DNA of 64,000 bases. Source: Fusobacterium sp. JB019 (GTDB lineage: Bacteria > Fusobacteriota > Fusobacteriia > Fusobacteriales > Fusobacteriaceae). Numbering within the stretch: position 1 is the first letter of the stretch; the number at the start of each line of letters is the position of its first letter. Positions 1 through 8,433 of this stretch are shown here, piece by piece. The notes below the pieces were generated by a model. That model worked only from the letters and a program-made list of their open reading frames with translations. It did no database searches and was not told where the DNA came from. The stretch spans positions 1 to 64,000 of the forward strand of contig JAUTCN010000003.1 in NCBI GenBank assembly GCA_030673965.1, given 5' to 3'. The translations under genes and the position numbers were made by a program.

Positions 1-95
1 TTGTTTCTTTAAACACCATTTAAGGTTTGCTTGCTTATCTTGTTAAACTTCTCTATTCTGTTGTTAATGTCCTTCGTTCGCTTCTCTTGCGGACA
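1..95 (-). other. Probable rRNA-operon leader (start of a stable-RNA transcript leaving the window)
   Basis: On the minus strand this is the first ~95 nt downstream of a consensus promoter. No reading frame of note is present. It contains a boxA-like element (GAAGTTTAACA, complement of 43-53) and a purine-rich leader, as seen ahead of 16S rRNA in low-GC bacteria. The rRNA itself would lie outside the window, so this is inference from promoter strength and leader style; a highly expressed tRNA operon is the alternative. Confidence 0.45.
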
Positions 96-101
96 AGAAG
101 T

Positions 102-130
102 ATAATACCACTTTCCACAACTTATGTCAA
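102..130 (-). promoter_or_regulatory. Consensus sigma-70 promoter firing leftwards
   Basis: Minus strand: -35 TTGACA (125-130), 17-bp spacer, -10 TATTAT (102-107). This is one of the best promoters in the window. It points off the left edge, away from all genes seen here. Confidence 0.8.
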
Positions 131-198
131 CATTTTTTTTAATTTTATTTTTAGTTTCTTCATCAAAACTCATCCAACCGTTGAAATCATTAAATAAA

Positions 199-234
199 AA
201 AAGTTATTATTAAAAAAAATTAATAATAACTTTT
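199..234 (-). terminator. Intrinsic terminator of the folC-hprK-nrnA-sepF operon
   Basis: A perfect 14-bp stem (199-212 with 221-234) with an 8-nt A-rich loop, followed on the minus strand by a U-run. It lies 7 bp after the stop codon of the short SepF-like gene. Confidence 0.8.
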
Positions 235-240
235 GATTTT

Positions 241-561
241 TTAATCTCCTTGATAATATTTAGGAATTATCTCTGGTTCCTCATCATAAATATCACTTTT
301 CCCACGTTTCATCTTCTCATCTTTTTCTAAATAATAATTACAATTTTTAGGAAGAGAACAATACATATCTTTTCCTGGATTTATTATTTTTCCTTCTTGA
401 ATAAAAACTGCTCCACTTATAAAGTCTAATATCCTTTGCTTTAAACCTTCTTCCACTTCAGAAAGATTAATATGTACAATTTTATCATTTTTTATATATT
501 CTACATACTTCATACAATCCTCAAATCTTGTAGGATTTAAAAAAACTATATCATATTCCAT
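241..561 (-). CDS. SepF-like protein, short form (DUF552 core only)
   Basis: A 106-residue protein that is almost entirely a SepF core (residues ~4-85). SepF binds FtsZ and anchors it to the membrane at the division site. The core here closely parallels the second SepF at 20760-21242: both have an F/Y-EDC-K motif, YIKNDK, and R-I-DF-SGA. Unlike that protein it has no N-terminal amphipathic membrane helix and no linker, so it may not bind membrane by itself. The start is supported by AAGGAGG seven bases before the ATG. It is the last gene of the folC-hprK-nrnA operon. Its C-terminus is acidic and proline-containing (residues 90-106). I call the family with confidence; whether it acts in division is inference. 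Confidence 0.8.
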   Translation of the reverse strand: MEYDIVFLNPTRFEDCMKYVEYIKNDKIVHINLSEVEEGLKQRILDFISGAVFIQEGKIINPGKDMYCSLPKNCNYYLEKDEKMKRGKSDIYDEEPEIIPKYYQGD

Positions 562-582
562 AATTTTTCCTCCTTTTCTTTT

Positions 583-1524
583 TTATATATTTTCTAACAC
601 TTGAAATATTATATCTCTTTCTTCCATGTTAGTTGTAAAACCTGCTGCTCTTTTATGTCCTCCACCATCAAATAGACTAGCTATTTCATTTACATCTATT
701 TCTTTTTTACTTCTTAAGCTTCCCTTCATTTTCCCGTTAGGCTCTTCTTTCAAAAATAGAGCAACTTCACACCCTTCATATTCTAATAATTGTTCTACGA
801 TTCCTTCTGTATCATCTTTTTTGATTCCTTCTGTTTGAACAAAATAATCACTTAAAGTAAAATAAACAAACCTTCTATCCTCAATAATATTCATTTTAGA
901 TATGGCTATCCCCAAAACTTTCATTCTTCCTATACTTTTACTTTTATAAACAGAATTTATAATTTTATTTCTGTCTATTCCTATATCTATCAATTTACCA
1001 GCTATTTCAAAGGTACTTTTTGTTGTGCTTTCATATTTAAAGCTCCCTGTATCAGTAACTATTCCAGTATATAGAGCTTCCCCTATTTCTTTATCAATAT
1101 TTAATTTTAATCTATTTTTTATAACATCATACATAATTTCACAAGTAGAAGATTTATCTTCAACAATATTTAAATCTCCATAAAGTTCATTGCTTATATG
1201 ATGATCTATATTCACTAAAAATGCATCTTTTTTAAAATTAACAACCCTACCAACTCTTTTAAAAGTAGCTGAATCACAAGCTATCATCAAATCAACTTCA
1301 GGAGCATTTTCAATTTCTATATATTTTTCAACTTCGTCACTACCTGCTAAAAATTTCAAATCATAAGGAATATCATCCTCTATTATAAATCTAACTTTCT
1401 TTTCTGGAAAATTTTTAACTATAGCATTGTAAATTGCTAACCCACTTCCTATAGAATCTCCATCTGGATTAACATGAGATGAAATTAAAATATTTTCACT
1501 CTCTTTTAATTTTTCTAACAACAT
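583..1524 (-). CDS. nrnA: NrnA-type DHH phosphoesterase (oligoribonuclease / pAp phosphatase)
   Basis: A cytoplasmic DHH/DHHA1 enzyme that degrades nano-RNA and, in characterised relatives, dephosphorylates 3'-phosphoadenosine 5'-phosphate. The metal ligands are visible: H17-x3-D21-x-D23 (HVNPDGD), D84 (CDSA) and the DHH triad at 107-109. The C-terminal DHHA1 substrate site GGGHKRAAG is at ~287-295. The length of 313 residues is normal for the family. It sits 21 bp after the HPr kinase gene and 21 bp before the SepF-like gene, so it is co-transcribed with both. A good SD sequence (AAAGGGG) precedes the ATG. Confidence 0.92.
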   Translation of the reverse strand: MLLEKLKESENILISSHVNPDGDSIGSGLAIYNAIVKNFPEKKVRFIIEDDIPYDLKFLAGSDEVEKYIEIENAPEVDLMIACDSATFKRVGRVVNFKKDAFLVNIDHHISNELYGDLNIVEDKSSTCEIMYDVIKNRLKLNIDKEIGEALYTGIVTDTGSFKYESTTKSTFEIAGKLIDIGIDRNKIINSVYKSKSIGRMKVLGIAISKMNIIEDRRFVYFTLSDYFVQTEGIKKDDTEGIVEQLLEYEGCEVALFLKEEPNGKMKGSLRSKKEIDVNEIASLFDGGGHKRAAGFTTNMEERDIIFQVLENI

Positions 1525-1545
1525 TTCTTCCCCTTTCTTTATTAG

Positions 1546-3471
1546 CTATATCCCAAGTTCTTTTTTTAGTTTTTTATATGATTCTTCTGGATTATGTCCT
1601 GTTTTCTTGGCCATTAAATTCATAATAACTATTTCAACCATCGCTGCTGCATTTCTTCCAGAAGATAAATACATCTCTACTTTATAAATATCTTCTCCCA
1701 ATATTTTTTCAGTTGAACTTGAATCATCAACTGCCGTTAAATAATTATCATTTTCTTGTTCTTTCAATTCTATTATAACATCTATATTCTTTCTGATTCT
1801 TACAGAACTCATTCCGTATAAAGTTTTTATATCAATAATTCCTAACCCTCTAATTTCCATAAAATAAGGTAATTTAGCCGCACATCCTATAATTTCTCCA
1901 CTTGGAACTTTTTGGAATTTAACCATATCATCTGCAATAAGTCTATGCCCTCTATGAATTAGTTCTAAAGCTGTTTCACTTTTCCCTATTCCACTTTTCC
2001 CTTTAAGTAGCACTCCAAAACCATTCATCTCTAAGAAAACTCCATGTACAGTCATAGAAGGAGAAAAATATTTTTCCAAATAACTATTAAGATTAGCAAC
2101 TACATATGAAGGATTTGTTTCTTTTACTTTCAACAAAACTTTTTTATGCTTTTTAATCAAAGAAATTACTTCTTCTTTTATTTCATCACTTACATTTACA
2201 TCTCCACAAATTACTATTGCAGGAAAATCATATGTGAAATATTTTTCTAAATTTTTCTTTCTTTTTTTTGGACAAAGAGTTTTTAAATATTTTAACTCTA
2301 CATCAGTAAACAGTTGTAAACCTTTATTTTCATAGATACTCTCATCTAAATCAAAGATTCCAGAAAGAGCCATTGCTGGTTTATGGATACTGGTTGTAGT
2401 AATAAAACTCTTATGAGCATACTCTTCTCCAATTAAAACTTCAATATTATTGTCTTTTATAAACGTGGCAATTGATAATCTAGTCTCATCTTCCATTTCA
2501 TCACTCTCTCTTTTTCTTTTATTTTCTTGAATTAACTTTTTAGATTCATTTAAAAAATACAAAGCTGAATTTTTCCCTAATTCTTTCAATCTATAATCTA
2601 TTGCTGCTGTCTCTATTATCACTGCTAAATTTCTTCCTTTTCTAGCAGGAAGAGTTATTTTTTTCAACTTTCCTATCCCAACATCTTCATAAACTTCGTC
2701 TGCACCTAACCTATCATAAAACTTTTTTGTTTTCCATGTTTCTAATTCAACAATTAGGTTAATCTTTTTAGCTGGTCTTGTAGATTTTATCCCAAAATTA
2801 TTAGTTACATTAATATTTTCCTCTTTATCTGTCATTTCTAACATAAAATCTCTGTCAGGAGAAATTTTAGCTGCACTATTATAACCTACTATACCATTTG
2901 CTGTGTTTTTCAAAAGCATCCTTGCATCAGTTATGAATTTATGACCTCTTTCTAACATTTCAATAGCTGCACCTAATTTTAAATCTTGTTCTCCGCTTAA
3001 TAAAATCCCTATCCCGTATACATCTAACAATATGTGATCTTCTAGGATTATTTCTTCCCCCAAAACATTTTTCAAATAAATATTTAGTTCTCTAATGAAT
3101 TCTGTGGCTCTTTTTGAACATCTTAGTACAACTTTATTCTTTTTTTTAGCTCTTTCTATAAGTATTTCAATATGTTTTGCTCTAGAACTTAATATTAACA
3201 CTGGAAAAGGAAAGGATAAGTACCTATCTAAAATTTCAGTTTTTTGTTCTTCCTTCATTCGAAACAAATAATTATTTTCTTTTAAACCCATTATATGAAT
3301 AGCATTTTTTAATTCTTCTATCTCATCAGAAAAAAAACCTGTCAACTCGTATCCTATTCTATATATTTCATTTTCACTTATTCGCCTATCCAAATTTCCA
3401 TCTACAAGTATTTCTAAATTAAAATATTCTATTATTTCTCTTATTGAAATGCTTTTATTTTTTATATTCAC
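1546..3471 (-). CDS. hprK: Tandem-duplicated HPr kinase/phosphorylase (HprK-HprK fusion, first P-loop dead)
   Basis: HprK phosphorylates HPr of the PTS on Ser46 and reverses this by phosphorolysis; it is normally ~310 residues. This protein has 641 and contains two HprK-like halves joined by a charged linker (~310-332). The C-terminal half (~335-641) has an intact P-loop GKSGIGKSET (491-500), the ADD motif (513-515) and the family signature EIRGLGI (539-545). In the N-terminal half the aligned stretch at 160-169 reads GEQDLKLGAA, so the Walker lysine is Leu166. That half also lacks the EIRGLGI signature, yet keeps GRNLAVIIETAAIDYR (279-294), the usual HprK C-terminal motif, which is weaker in the second half (605 onwards). 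The start is a GTG after a G-rich SD. It lies 9 bp downstream of folC. I infer one catalytic and one regulatory or structural half. Confidence 0.85.
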   Translation of the reverse strand: MNIKNKSISIREIIEYFNLEILVDGNLDRRISENEIYRIGYELTGFFSDEIEELKNAIHIMGLKENNYLFRMKEEQKTEILDRYLSFPFPVLILSSRAKHIEILIERAKKKNKVVLRCSKRATEFIRELNIYLKNVLGEEIILEDHILLDVYGIGILLSGEQDLKLGAAIEMLERGHKFITDARMLLKNTANGIVGYNSAAKISPDRDFMLEMTDKEENINVTNNFGIKSTRPAKKINLIVELETWKTKKFYDRLGADEVYEDVGIGKLKKITLPARKGRNLAVIIETAAIDYRLKELGKNSALYFLNESKKLIQENKRKRESDEMEDETRLSIATFIKDNNIEVLIGEEYAHKSFITTTSIHKPAMALSGIFDLDESIYENKGLQLFTDVELKYLKTLCPKKRKKNLEKYFTYDFPAIVICGDVNVSDEIKEEVISLIKKHKKVLLKVKETNPSYVVANLNSYLEKYFSPSMTVHGVFLEMNGFGVLLKGKSGIGKSETALELIHRGHRLIADDMVKFQKVPSGEIIGCAAKLPYFMEIRGLGIIDIKTLYGMSSVRIRKNIDVIIELKEQENDNYLTAVDDSSSTEKILGEDIYKVEMYLSSGRNAAAMVEIVIMNLMAKKTGHNPEESYKKLKKELGI

Positions 3472-3480
3472 ATTACCCCC

Positions 3481-4734
3481 CTAAAATTTAAAGCTATTTT
3501 TAAATTTTTCACAAGTATAAAATGAACCACATACTATTATAATTTTTTTATTATCATCTTCCTCTAATACTTTTTTACTATATTCATAAGCTTCTGTCAT
3601 TTCTTCTTTTACTATTAGGTTTTTTCTATTGGTATGTTCTAACAACTCCTCACCTAAAAGTCCTCTTTTATTTTCCTTTAAAGATGTCAATACTATTGTA
3701 TCACTCATTTCTTGACATATTTCAATCATTTCATTAATTTTTTTATCTTTTAAAATAGAAACTACCATTATAACTTGATTTTTATCATATCCTTGAGAAA
3801 CTATTTTCTTTAAATTTTTCATTCCATCAATATTATGAGCGCCCTCTAAAACAGTCAACGGATCCTTTGAATATATTTCAAATCTACACTGCCAAAGAAC
3901 ATTTTCCATAGCTTCTTTAATTATTTTTCTCTCAATATTTAAAATTTTCAAAGCTTCATAAGCACATAAAAAATTCTTAACTTGATAATCTCCAAAAAGA
4001 GATAATGAGTAGTTTTCAGACTCTAATAAAATATTCGTTCTAAAATTTTTGAAATCTAACTTATAAACAACATCCTTATATTTTTCAACTACATTTATAA
4101 CTTCACTCTTAGGTTTCTTTTCATATATAGCTTTTAAAAAGTCACAATCATTATCTCCCACAATAACTTTACTTTTTTCTTTTATAATTCCTGCTTTCTC
4201 TTTAGCTATATCATATACATTATCTCCTAAATATTCAGTATGTTCAACTGATACGTTAGTTACAATTGAAATATCACCATCTGCAATATTAGTAGCATCA
4301 AAACGTCCTCCCATACCAACTTCTAGCACTGCATATTCCACTTTTTCTTCTGCAAAATATAAAAACATCATTGCTGTAGTCATTTCAAAAAAAGTTGGTT
4401 TTATATCTGAGTCTTTAAGAGCATTCTTTACTTTTGAATATATTTCAGCTATTTTTTCATCACTGATATCTTTTCCGTTAACTCTAATTCTTTCATTAAA
4501 TTTTATAATATGAGGAGAAGTATATTTTCCTATTTTTTTTCCTGAATGCAAAAGAGCATGCTCTATCATAGTTGAGGTTGAACCCTTCCCATTAGTACCA
4601 CTAACATGTATAATTTTATATTTATCTTGAGGGTTCCCTAATATGTCACATATTTTTTTTATATTCTCTAATCCTAACTTTATACCAAAAAAAGAATAAG
4701 AATATAATTCTTCTAAAAGTTCTTTAATTTCCAT
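3481..4734 (-). CDS. folC: Folylpolyglutamate synthase / dihydrofolate synthase
   Basis: An ATP-dependent Mur-ligase-family enzyme that adds glutamate to folates (and to dihydropteroate in bifunctional members). Visible motifs: the P-loop GTNGKGS (46-52), the TSPHI substrate loop (~77-81), the LEVGMGGRFDATN block (~137-149), VEHTEYLG (~163-170) with AGIIKE, and LEGAHN in the C-terminal domain. The length of 417 residues is normal. The ATG is preceded by GAGGAG. It is the first gene of a four-gene operon with hprK, nrnA and sepF, read from an extended -10 promoter at 4771-4779. Confidence 0.93.
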   Translation of the reverse strand: MEIKELLEELYSYSFFGIKLGLENIKKICDILGNPQDKYKIIHVSGTNGKGSTSTMIEHALLHSGKKIGKYTSPHIIKFNERIRVNGKDISDEKIAEIYSKVKNALKDSDIKPTFFEMTTAMMFLYFAEEKVEYAVLEVGMGGRFDATNIADGDISIVTNVSVEHTEYLGDNVYDIAKEKAGIIKEKSKVIVGDNDCDFLKAIYEKKPKSEVINVVEKYKDVVYKLDFKNFRTNILLESENYSLSLFGDYQVKNFLCAYEALKILNIERKIIKEAMENVLWQCRFEIYSKDPLTVLEGAHNIDGMKNLKKIVSQGYDKNQVIMVVSILKDKKINEMIEICQEMSDTIVLTSLKENKRGLLGEELLEHTNRKNLIVKEEMTEAYEYSKKVLEEDDNKKIIIVCGSFYTCEKFKNSFKF

Positions 4735-4770
4735 TTATTTCTCCTCTTTTCTTCTTAACTTTACAAACAA

Positions 4771-4779
4771 AGTATACCA
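4771..4779 (-). promoter_or_regulatory. Extended -10 promoter element for the folC operon
   Basis: Minus strand TGGTATACT (TG-N-TATACT), 37 bp before the folC start. No good -35 box is visible, as is common for TGn-type promoters. Confidence 0.5.
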
Positions 4780-4828
4780 TATTTTCTAAGATTTATAACG
4801 ATAAACTTTTTATTTTAATATGATTTTA

Positions 4829-4837
4829 TGATATAAT
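4829..4837 (+). promoter_or_regulatory. Extended -10 promoter element for the acyltransferase gene
   Basis: TGATATAAT, 45 bp upstream of the ATG at 4882. It is divergent from the folC promoter in the same 147-bp intergenic region. Confidence 0.55.
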
Positions 4838-4881
4838 ATCTTTCAGGTAAGATAATTTATAATTAATATTTGGAGGATAAA

Positions 4882-5775
4882 ATGAAATCACTTATTTACT
4901 TATCCCAATACTTTGTTTTTAGAGCTTTTAAAGGATTTATAATGCTATTTCCAGAAAAAACTCGTTTTAAAATAGGCGAAAGTGTAGGAGTACTTGGATA
5001 TAAACTAATTAAAGCTAGACGTATAACAACTTTAGCTAATTTAAAACTAGCCTTCCCAGAAAAAACTATTAAAACTAGAGAAAAAATTGCTATTAATTCT
5101 TATAAAACTATGGCAAAAGCTTTTCTTGGAACTTTATGGCTAGATAAATATATGAAAGACGATAATAACTTTAAAATTCACAATCTTGAAATTCTAGATG
5201 ACGAATTAAAAAAAGGACCTGTAGTTTTTGCAACTATGCATATTGGAAATATGGAATCTTTATTAAAATTTTCTGAAAAATATCCTTTTGTAACAGTAGC
5301 AAAAAAACAAAGAAACCCTTATTTAAATAAATATATAACAAATCAAAGAAAACATTTAAATATTACCTTACTTGAAAAAAGTAAAAAAACAGGTAGAGAA
5401 TTATTTGAATATGCTGATCATGGAAAAAATATTGCTCTTTTTACTGATCATAGAGACAAAGGAACTAATGTAGAATTCTTTGGGGCAGACACTATTTCTC
5501 CAACTGGAGTTGCAACAATTGCTTTAAAATATAATAGACCTTTAATATTAGTTTATTGCGTTTTTGATAAAAATAATAAAACTGATGTTTTTGTTAGCAA
5601 AGTAGAAAAAGTTAATGATCCTAATTTAACTTTTAAAGAAAATGTTCATGAAACTACTCAAAAAATTATATTTAAAATGGAAGAAATTATAACTAACTAT
5701 CCTGAACAATGGATGTGGCTTCATGATAGATGGAAACTTTATAAACAAGTTACTAAAAAAAGAAAAAATAAATAG
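4882..5775 (+). CDS. LpxL/HtrB-type lipid A late acyltransferase
   Basis: A 297-residue inner-membrane acyltransferase of the LpxL/LpxM family, which adds secondary acyl chains to Kdo-lipid IVA; this points to a lipopolysaccharide outer membrane. The catalytic HX4E motif is H120-IGNM-E125. Conserved LFTDHRDKG (near residues 185-193) and the C-terminal WMWLHDRWK block are present. An N-terminal hydrophobic stretch (residues 2-25) would anchor it. I moved the start from a TTG at 4870 to the ATG at 4882, because the GGAGG ribosome site (4872-4876) lies inside the longer frame and correctly spaced for 4882. The next gene follows 11 bp later with an overlapping AGGAGG. Confidence 0.88.
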   Translation: MKSLIYLSQYFVFRAFKGFIMLFPEKTRFKIGESVGVLGYKLIKARRITTLANLKLAFPEKTIKTREKIAINSYKTMAKAFLGTLWLDKYMKDDNNFKIHNLEILDDELKKGPVVFATMHIGNMESLLKFSEKYPFVTVAKKQRNPYLNKYITNQRKHLNITLLEKSKKTGRELFEYADHGKNIALFTDHRDKGTNVEFFGADTISPTGVATIALKYNRPLILVYCVFDKNNKTDVFVSKVEKVNDPNLTFKENVHETTQKIIFKMEEIITNYPEQWMWLHDRWKLYKQVTKKRKNK

Positions 5776-5786
5776 GAGGTTTTTAA

Positions 5787-6521
5787 ATGAAAAAATTAAT
5801 TTCTATTCTTATGTTAGTCTTTTCAAGTTTTATTTTTGCAAATAGTAACTCTAGTTCTACTTCTTCGTTAAAAACTCTAAAAGTTACAGGAACTGCTAAT
5901 ATATCAACTCCAGTTGATACAATAATTTTAAATATTTTTAACAAAGATACTAAACCAACATATGCTAAATCTTTAGAAGCTTCTAAATATGCCCTAGTTC
6001 AATTCAAACAAGAACTACTTTTAAAAGGTTTTCAAGAAAAGGATTTAAAAACAATCAACTTTAATATCACTACTAATTATGAAAATTATAAAGATGAAAA
6101 AGGAAACTATAAAAAAAGATTTTTAGGATATCAATATTCTCATAATATGAAAATTAGTTTTAAATTAGATAATTCTAAATTGTCAGAAGTTTTAAATTCA
6201 TTAAAAACAATTAAAGGAAAATCAGAATTTTATCTAAACTATACAATTAAAGATACTGAAAAAATTAAAAACAAATTACTTTCTAAGGCTGTAGAAAACA
6301 CAAAAACTAAAGCTAATATATTAGCCTCTGCAAGTAATGTTAATTTGAAAAATATCATAAATATTGATTATTCTTTTAATCATAAAAATAATTTCATCTC
6401 TCCTTTTAGGGGAGAAATGAAAATGCTAGGATCAAATATAAGTTCTGATTCTATAATGAATATCACTCCTGAAGATTTAAAATTTCAAGATACAGTTACA
6501 ATTACTTGGGAAATAAATTAA
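5787..6521 (+). CDS. Secreted SIMPL-domain (DUF541) protein
   Basis: A 244-residue protein with a clear signal peptide (residues 1-18, ending FIFA, with a K-K start and hydrophobic core). It then has a SIMPL/DUF541 domain over most of its length: the V-G-A-I-T-P-D opening strand, an NFNITTNYE strand, and the paired ETKTKA-like helix around residues 165-180 (AVENTKTKANILA). Members are periplasmic or outer-membrane proteins of poorly defined function. AGGAGG seven bases upstream sets the start. It is probably co-transcribed with the lipid A acyltransferase. Function unknown beyond the fold. Confidence 0.8.
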   Translation: MKKLISILMLVFSSFIFANSNSSSTSSLKTLKVTGTANISTPVDTIILNIFNKDTKPTYAKSLEASKYALVQFKQELLLKGFQEKDLKTINFNITTNYENYKDEKGNYKKRFLGYQYSHNMKISFKLDNSKLSEVLNSLKTIKGKSEFYLNYTIKDTEKIKNKLLSKAVENTKTKANILASASNVNLKNIINIDYSFNHKNNFISPFRGEMKMLGSNISSDSIMNITPEDLKFQDTVTITWEIN

Positions 6522-6524
6522 ATA

Positions 6525-6553
6525 AAAAAGGATAACATTAAGTTATCCTTTTT
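6525..6553. terminator. Bidirectional terminator between convergent genes
   Basis: Inverted repeat AAAAAGGATAAC / GTTATCCTTTTT with a short loop and A/T tracts on both sides. It serves the SIMPL gene (plus) and the GNAT gene (minus). Confidence 0.8.
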
Positions 6554-6559
6554 CTTTAT

Positions 6560-7048
6560 TTATAACTTTGCCTCCATATCATACCAAGTCACTCCTCCAT
6601 GAACCGACTGAGATATTCCTTTATTTTCATAACCAAATTTTTCATAATAATGTATCAATCTTTCTTTACAAGTTAATATCATCTTCTCTCTTCTAGATTC
6701 CTTTGATTTTTCCATCATATGTCTCATTAATTTTTCAGCAATACCTTGTCTTTGATATTCAGGTAAAACATCTAATCCAAAAATAGACTGATTTTTTCCT
6801 TCAGGATTATGCCCTCCTTCTGGCTCATATAATTCATCAACTATTGTATTGTAATTTGTTACTGCTCCATTTATAAATCCTATTATTTTTTCTTTATCTA
6901 ATGCAACATAAAAACTTTTTGGAAAAGCTGCTATTCTATATTTAAAGGATTCTTTTGTTGCTGCTTCAGCCTCTGGAAAACAAATGCTCTCTATTCTAGT
7001 AATTTCATCTAAATCATTAGGTTTAACTTGTCTAATTCTTATATTCAT
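6560..7048 (-). CDS. GNAT-family N-acetyltransferase
   Basis: A 162-residue acetyl-CoA-dependent acyltransferase of the Gcn5 fold. It shows the N-terminal I-R-V-P-D-DEITRIE-CFP pattern, the V-LPEYQRQGIAEKLM coenzyme-A pyrophosphate loop (R/QxxGxA, ~110-122) and the C-terminal HYYEKFGYENKG strand-helix. The substrate cannot be told from sequence; the resemblance is to small-molecule or amine acetyltransferases rather than RimI. Its ATG overlaps the pepT stop codon by one base (TAATG), so it is translationally coupled to pepT. Confidence 0.85.
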   Translation of the reverse strand: MNIRIRQVKPNDLDEITRIESICFPEAEAATKESFKYRIAAFPKSFYVALDKEKIIGFINGAVTNYNTIVDELYEPEGGHNPEGKNQSIFGLDVLPEYQRQGIAEKLMRHMMEKSKESRREKMILTCKERLIHYYEKFGYENKGISQSVHGGVTWYDMEAKL

Positions 7049-8280
7049 TATTTTTTTATTCCTCCACTATTTTTTATAATACTAATTATAACTTCTACCG
7101 CTTTCTCCATTGATTGTATTGGAATATACTCATATTTTCCATGAAAATTATGTCCCCCTGTAAATATATTAGGACATGGTAATCCCATATAAGATAATCT
7201 AGCTCCATCTGTTCCACCTCTTATTGGTTTTGTGTTAGGAACTACTCCAACATCTTCCATTGCTTTTTTTGCTAATTGAATTATATGATATTCTGGCTCT
7301 ATTTTTTCTCTCATATTATAGTAACTATCTTTAATATCAAGGTCTATTCTAACCCCTTCATATTTGTTTTCTATAAAATTAATGATCTCTTTCATAAGAA
7401 CTTTTTTATTATTAAATTTTTCCATAGAATGATCTCTAATTATATAATGCATATTTGTTTCTTCAACTGATCCTTTTAATTTATTTAAAAGAAAAAATCC
7501 TTCATATTTTTCAGTGTTTTCTGGTCTTTGTCTAACAGGAAGCATATTATTAATTTCCATAGCAATTAATAAAGAATTTAACATCTTATTTTTTGCTGTT
7601 CCTGGATGAATATTTTTTCCAGTTATTTTTATTTCAACAGAAGCTGCATTGAAGTTTTCATATTCTAATTCTCCTAATTCTCCCCCGTCCACTGTATAAG
7701 CAAAATCTGCATTAAATTCTTCAACATTAAATTTGTCTGCTCCTCTTCCAATCTCTTCATCAGGTGTAAAACAAATTCTTATATCTCCATGCTCTATTTC
7801 AGGATGAGACTTTAAATATTTTAAAGCTGTAATTATCTCCACTACTCCTGCTTTATCATCTGCTCCTAAAAGAGTAGTCCCATCTGTAACTATTAAATCT
7901 TGACCTATATATTTTTTTAATTCTGGAAAATCTTTAGGAGACATTATTATATCTTTTTCACTATTTAAAATTATGTCTTCCCCATTATAATCTCCAATTA
8001 TTCTAGGATTAACTCCTTTTCCATTAAATGAAGGAGCAGTATCTAAATGTGCTATAAATCCTATTGTTGGAATATCTTTCTGTGTATTTTTTTTCAAAGT
8101 AGCCGTTAAATAAGAATGAGAATCTAACTTTATATCTTCAAAACCTAATTCTTTTAAATCTCGCTTTATAACTGTAGCCAAAATAAATTGACCATCTGTA
8201 CTTGGACAATTTATATTTTCTTCTTTTGATGTTGTATCAATTTTAACATATTCTAAAAATTTATCTAATAAAAAACTCAT
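7048..8280 (-). CDS. pepT: Peptidase T (aminotripeptidase, M20B)
   Basis: A cytoplasmic zinc tripeptidase of 410 residues, normal for PepT. The di-zinc site motifs are present: HLDTAPSF (~77-84), GADDKAGV (the bridging Asp, ~139-146), TPDEEIGRGAD (catalytic Glu, ~172-182), the VDGGELGELEYENFNAA signature (~197-213) and the C-terminal GGTDGARLSYMGLPCPNIFTGG block (His-ligand region GGHNFHG). A textbook promoter precedes it (8317-8345). It is the first gene of a pair with the GNAT gene and fits peptide-based nutrition. Confidence 0.95.
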   Translation of the reverse strand: MSFLLDKFLEYVKIDTTSKEENINCPSTDGQFILATVIKRDLKELGFEDIKLDSHSYLTATLKKNTQKDIPTIGFIAHLDTAPSFNGKGVNPRIIGDYNGEDIILNSEKDIIMSPKDFPELKKYIGQDLIVTDGTTLLGADDKAGVVEIITALKYLKSHPEIEHGDIRICFTPDEEIGRGADKFNVEEFNADFAYTVDGGELGELEYENFNAASVEIKITGKNIHPGTAKNKMLNSLLIAMEINNMLPVRQRPENTEKYEGFFLLNKLKGSVEETNMHYIIRDHSMEKFNNKKVLMKEIINFIENKYEGVRIDLDIKDSYYNMREKIEPEYHIIQLAKKAMEDVGVVPNTKPIRGGTDGARLSYMGLPCPNIFTGGHNFHGKYEYIPIQSMEKAVEVIISIIKNSGGIKK

Positions 8281-8316
8281 TTCTCCTCCTTTAATTCCTT
8301 TATTTTATTTATTTTC

Positions 8317-8345
8317 ATTATAGCCCTATTAATTTATTTTGTAAA
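8317..8345 (-). promoter_or_regulatory. pepT promoter
   Basis: Minus strand: -35 TTTACA (8340-8345), 17-bp spacer, -10 TATAAT (8317-8322), 37 bp before the pepT ATG. Confidence 0.75.
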
Positions 8346-8355
8346 TATCTTTTTC

Positions 8356-8369
8356 GTTGTCTAGGCAAC
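8356..8369. promoter_or_regulatory. Palindromic operator candidate upstream of the hemerythrin operon
   Basis: GTTGTCTAGGCAAC is an inverted repeat of seven-base half-sites with one mismatched pair. It stands at about -35 relative to the extended -10 of the rightward operon and just upstream of the pepT -35. The TTG-N6-CAA form is that of CRP/FNR-type sites (the family that includes HcpR/Dnr nitric-oxide regulators). The regulator is not in the window. Confidence 0.45.
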
Positions 8370-8388
8370 ATCTTTCTTTTATTTTTAA

Positions 8389-8397
8389 TGCTAAAAT
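8389..8397 (+). promoter_or_regulatory. Extended -10 promoter of the DUF1858-hemerythrin operon
   Basis: TGCTAAAAT, 36 bp before the ATG at 8434. The usual -35 position holds no TTGACA-like box; the palindrome at 8356-8369 ends there, which suggests activator-dependent transcription. Confidence 0.5.
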
Positions 8398-8433
8398 GAT
8401 TTCATAAATATAAAACTTTAGGAGGTAATTTAA

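Noticed and set aside
626-838. A 70-codon plus-strand frame
   Set aside because: Antisense shadow of nrnA.
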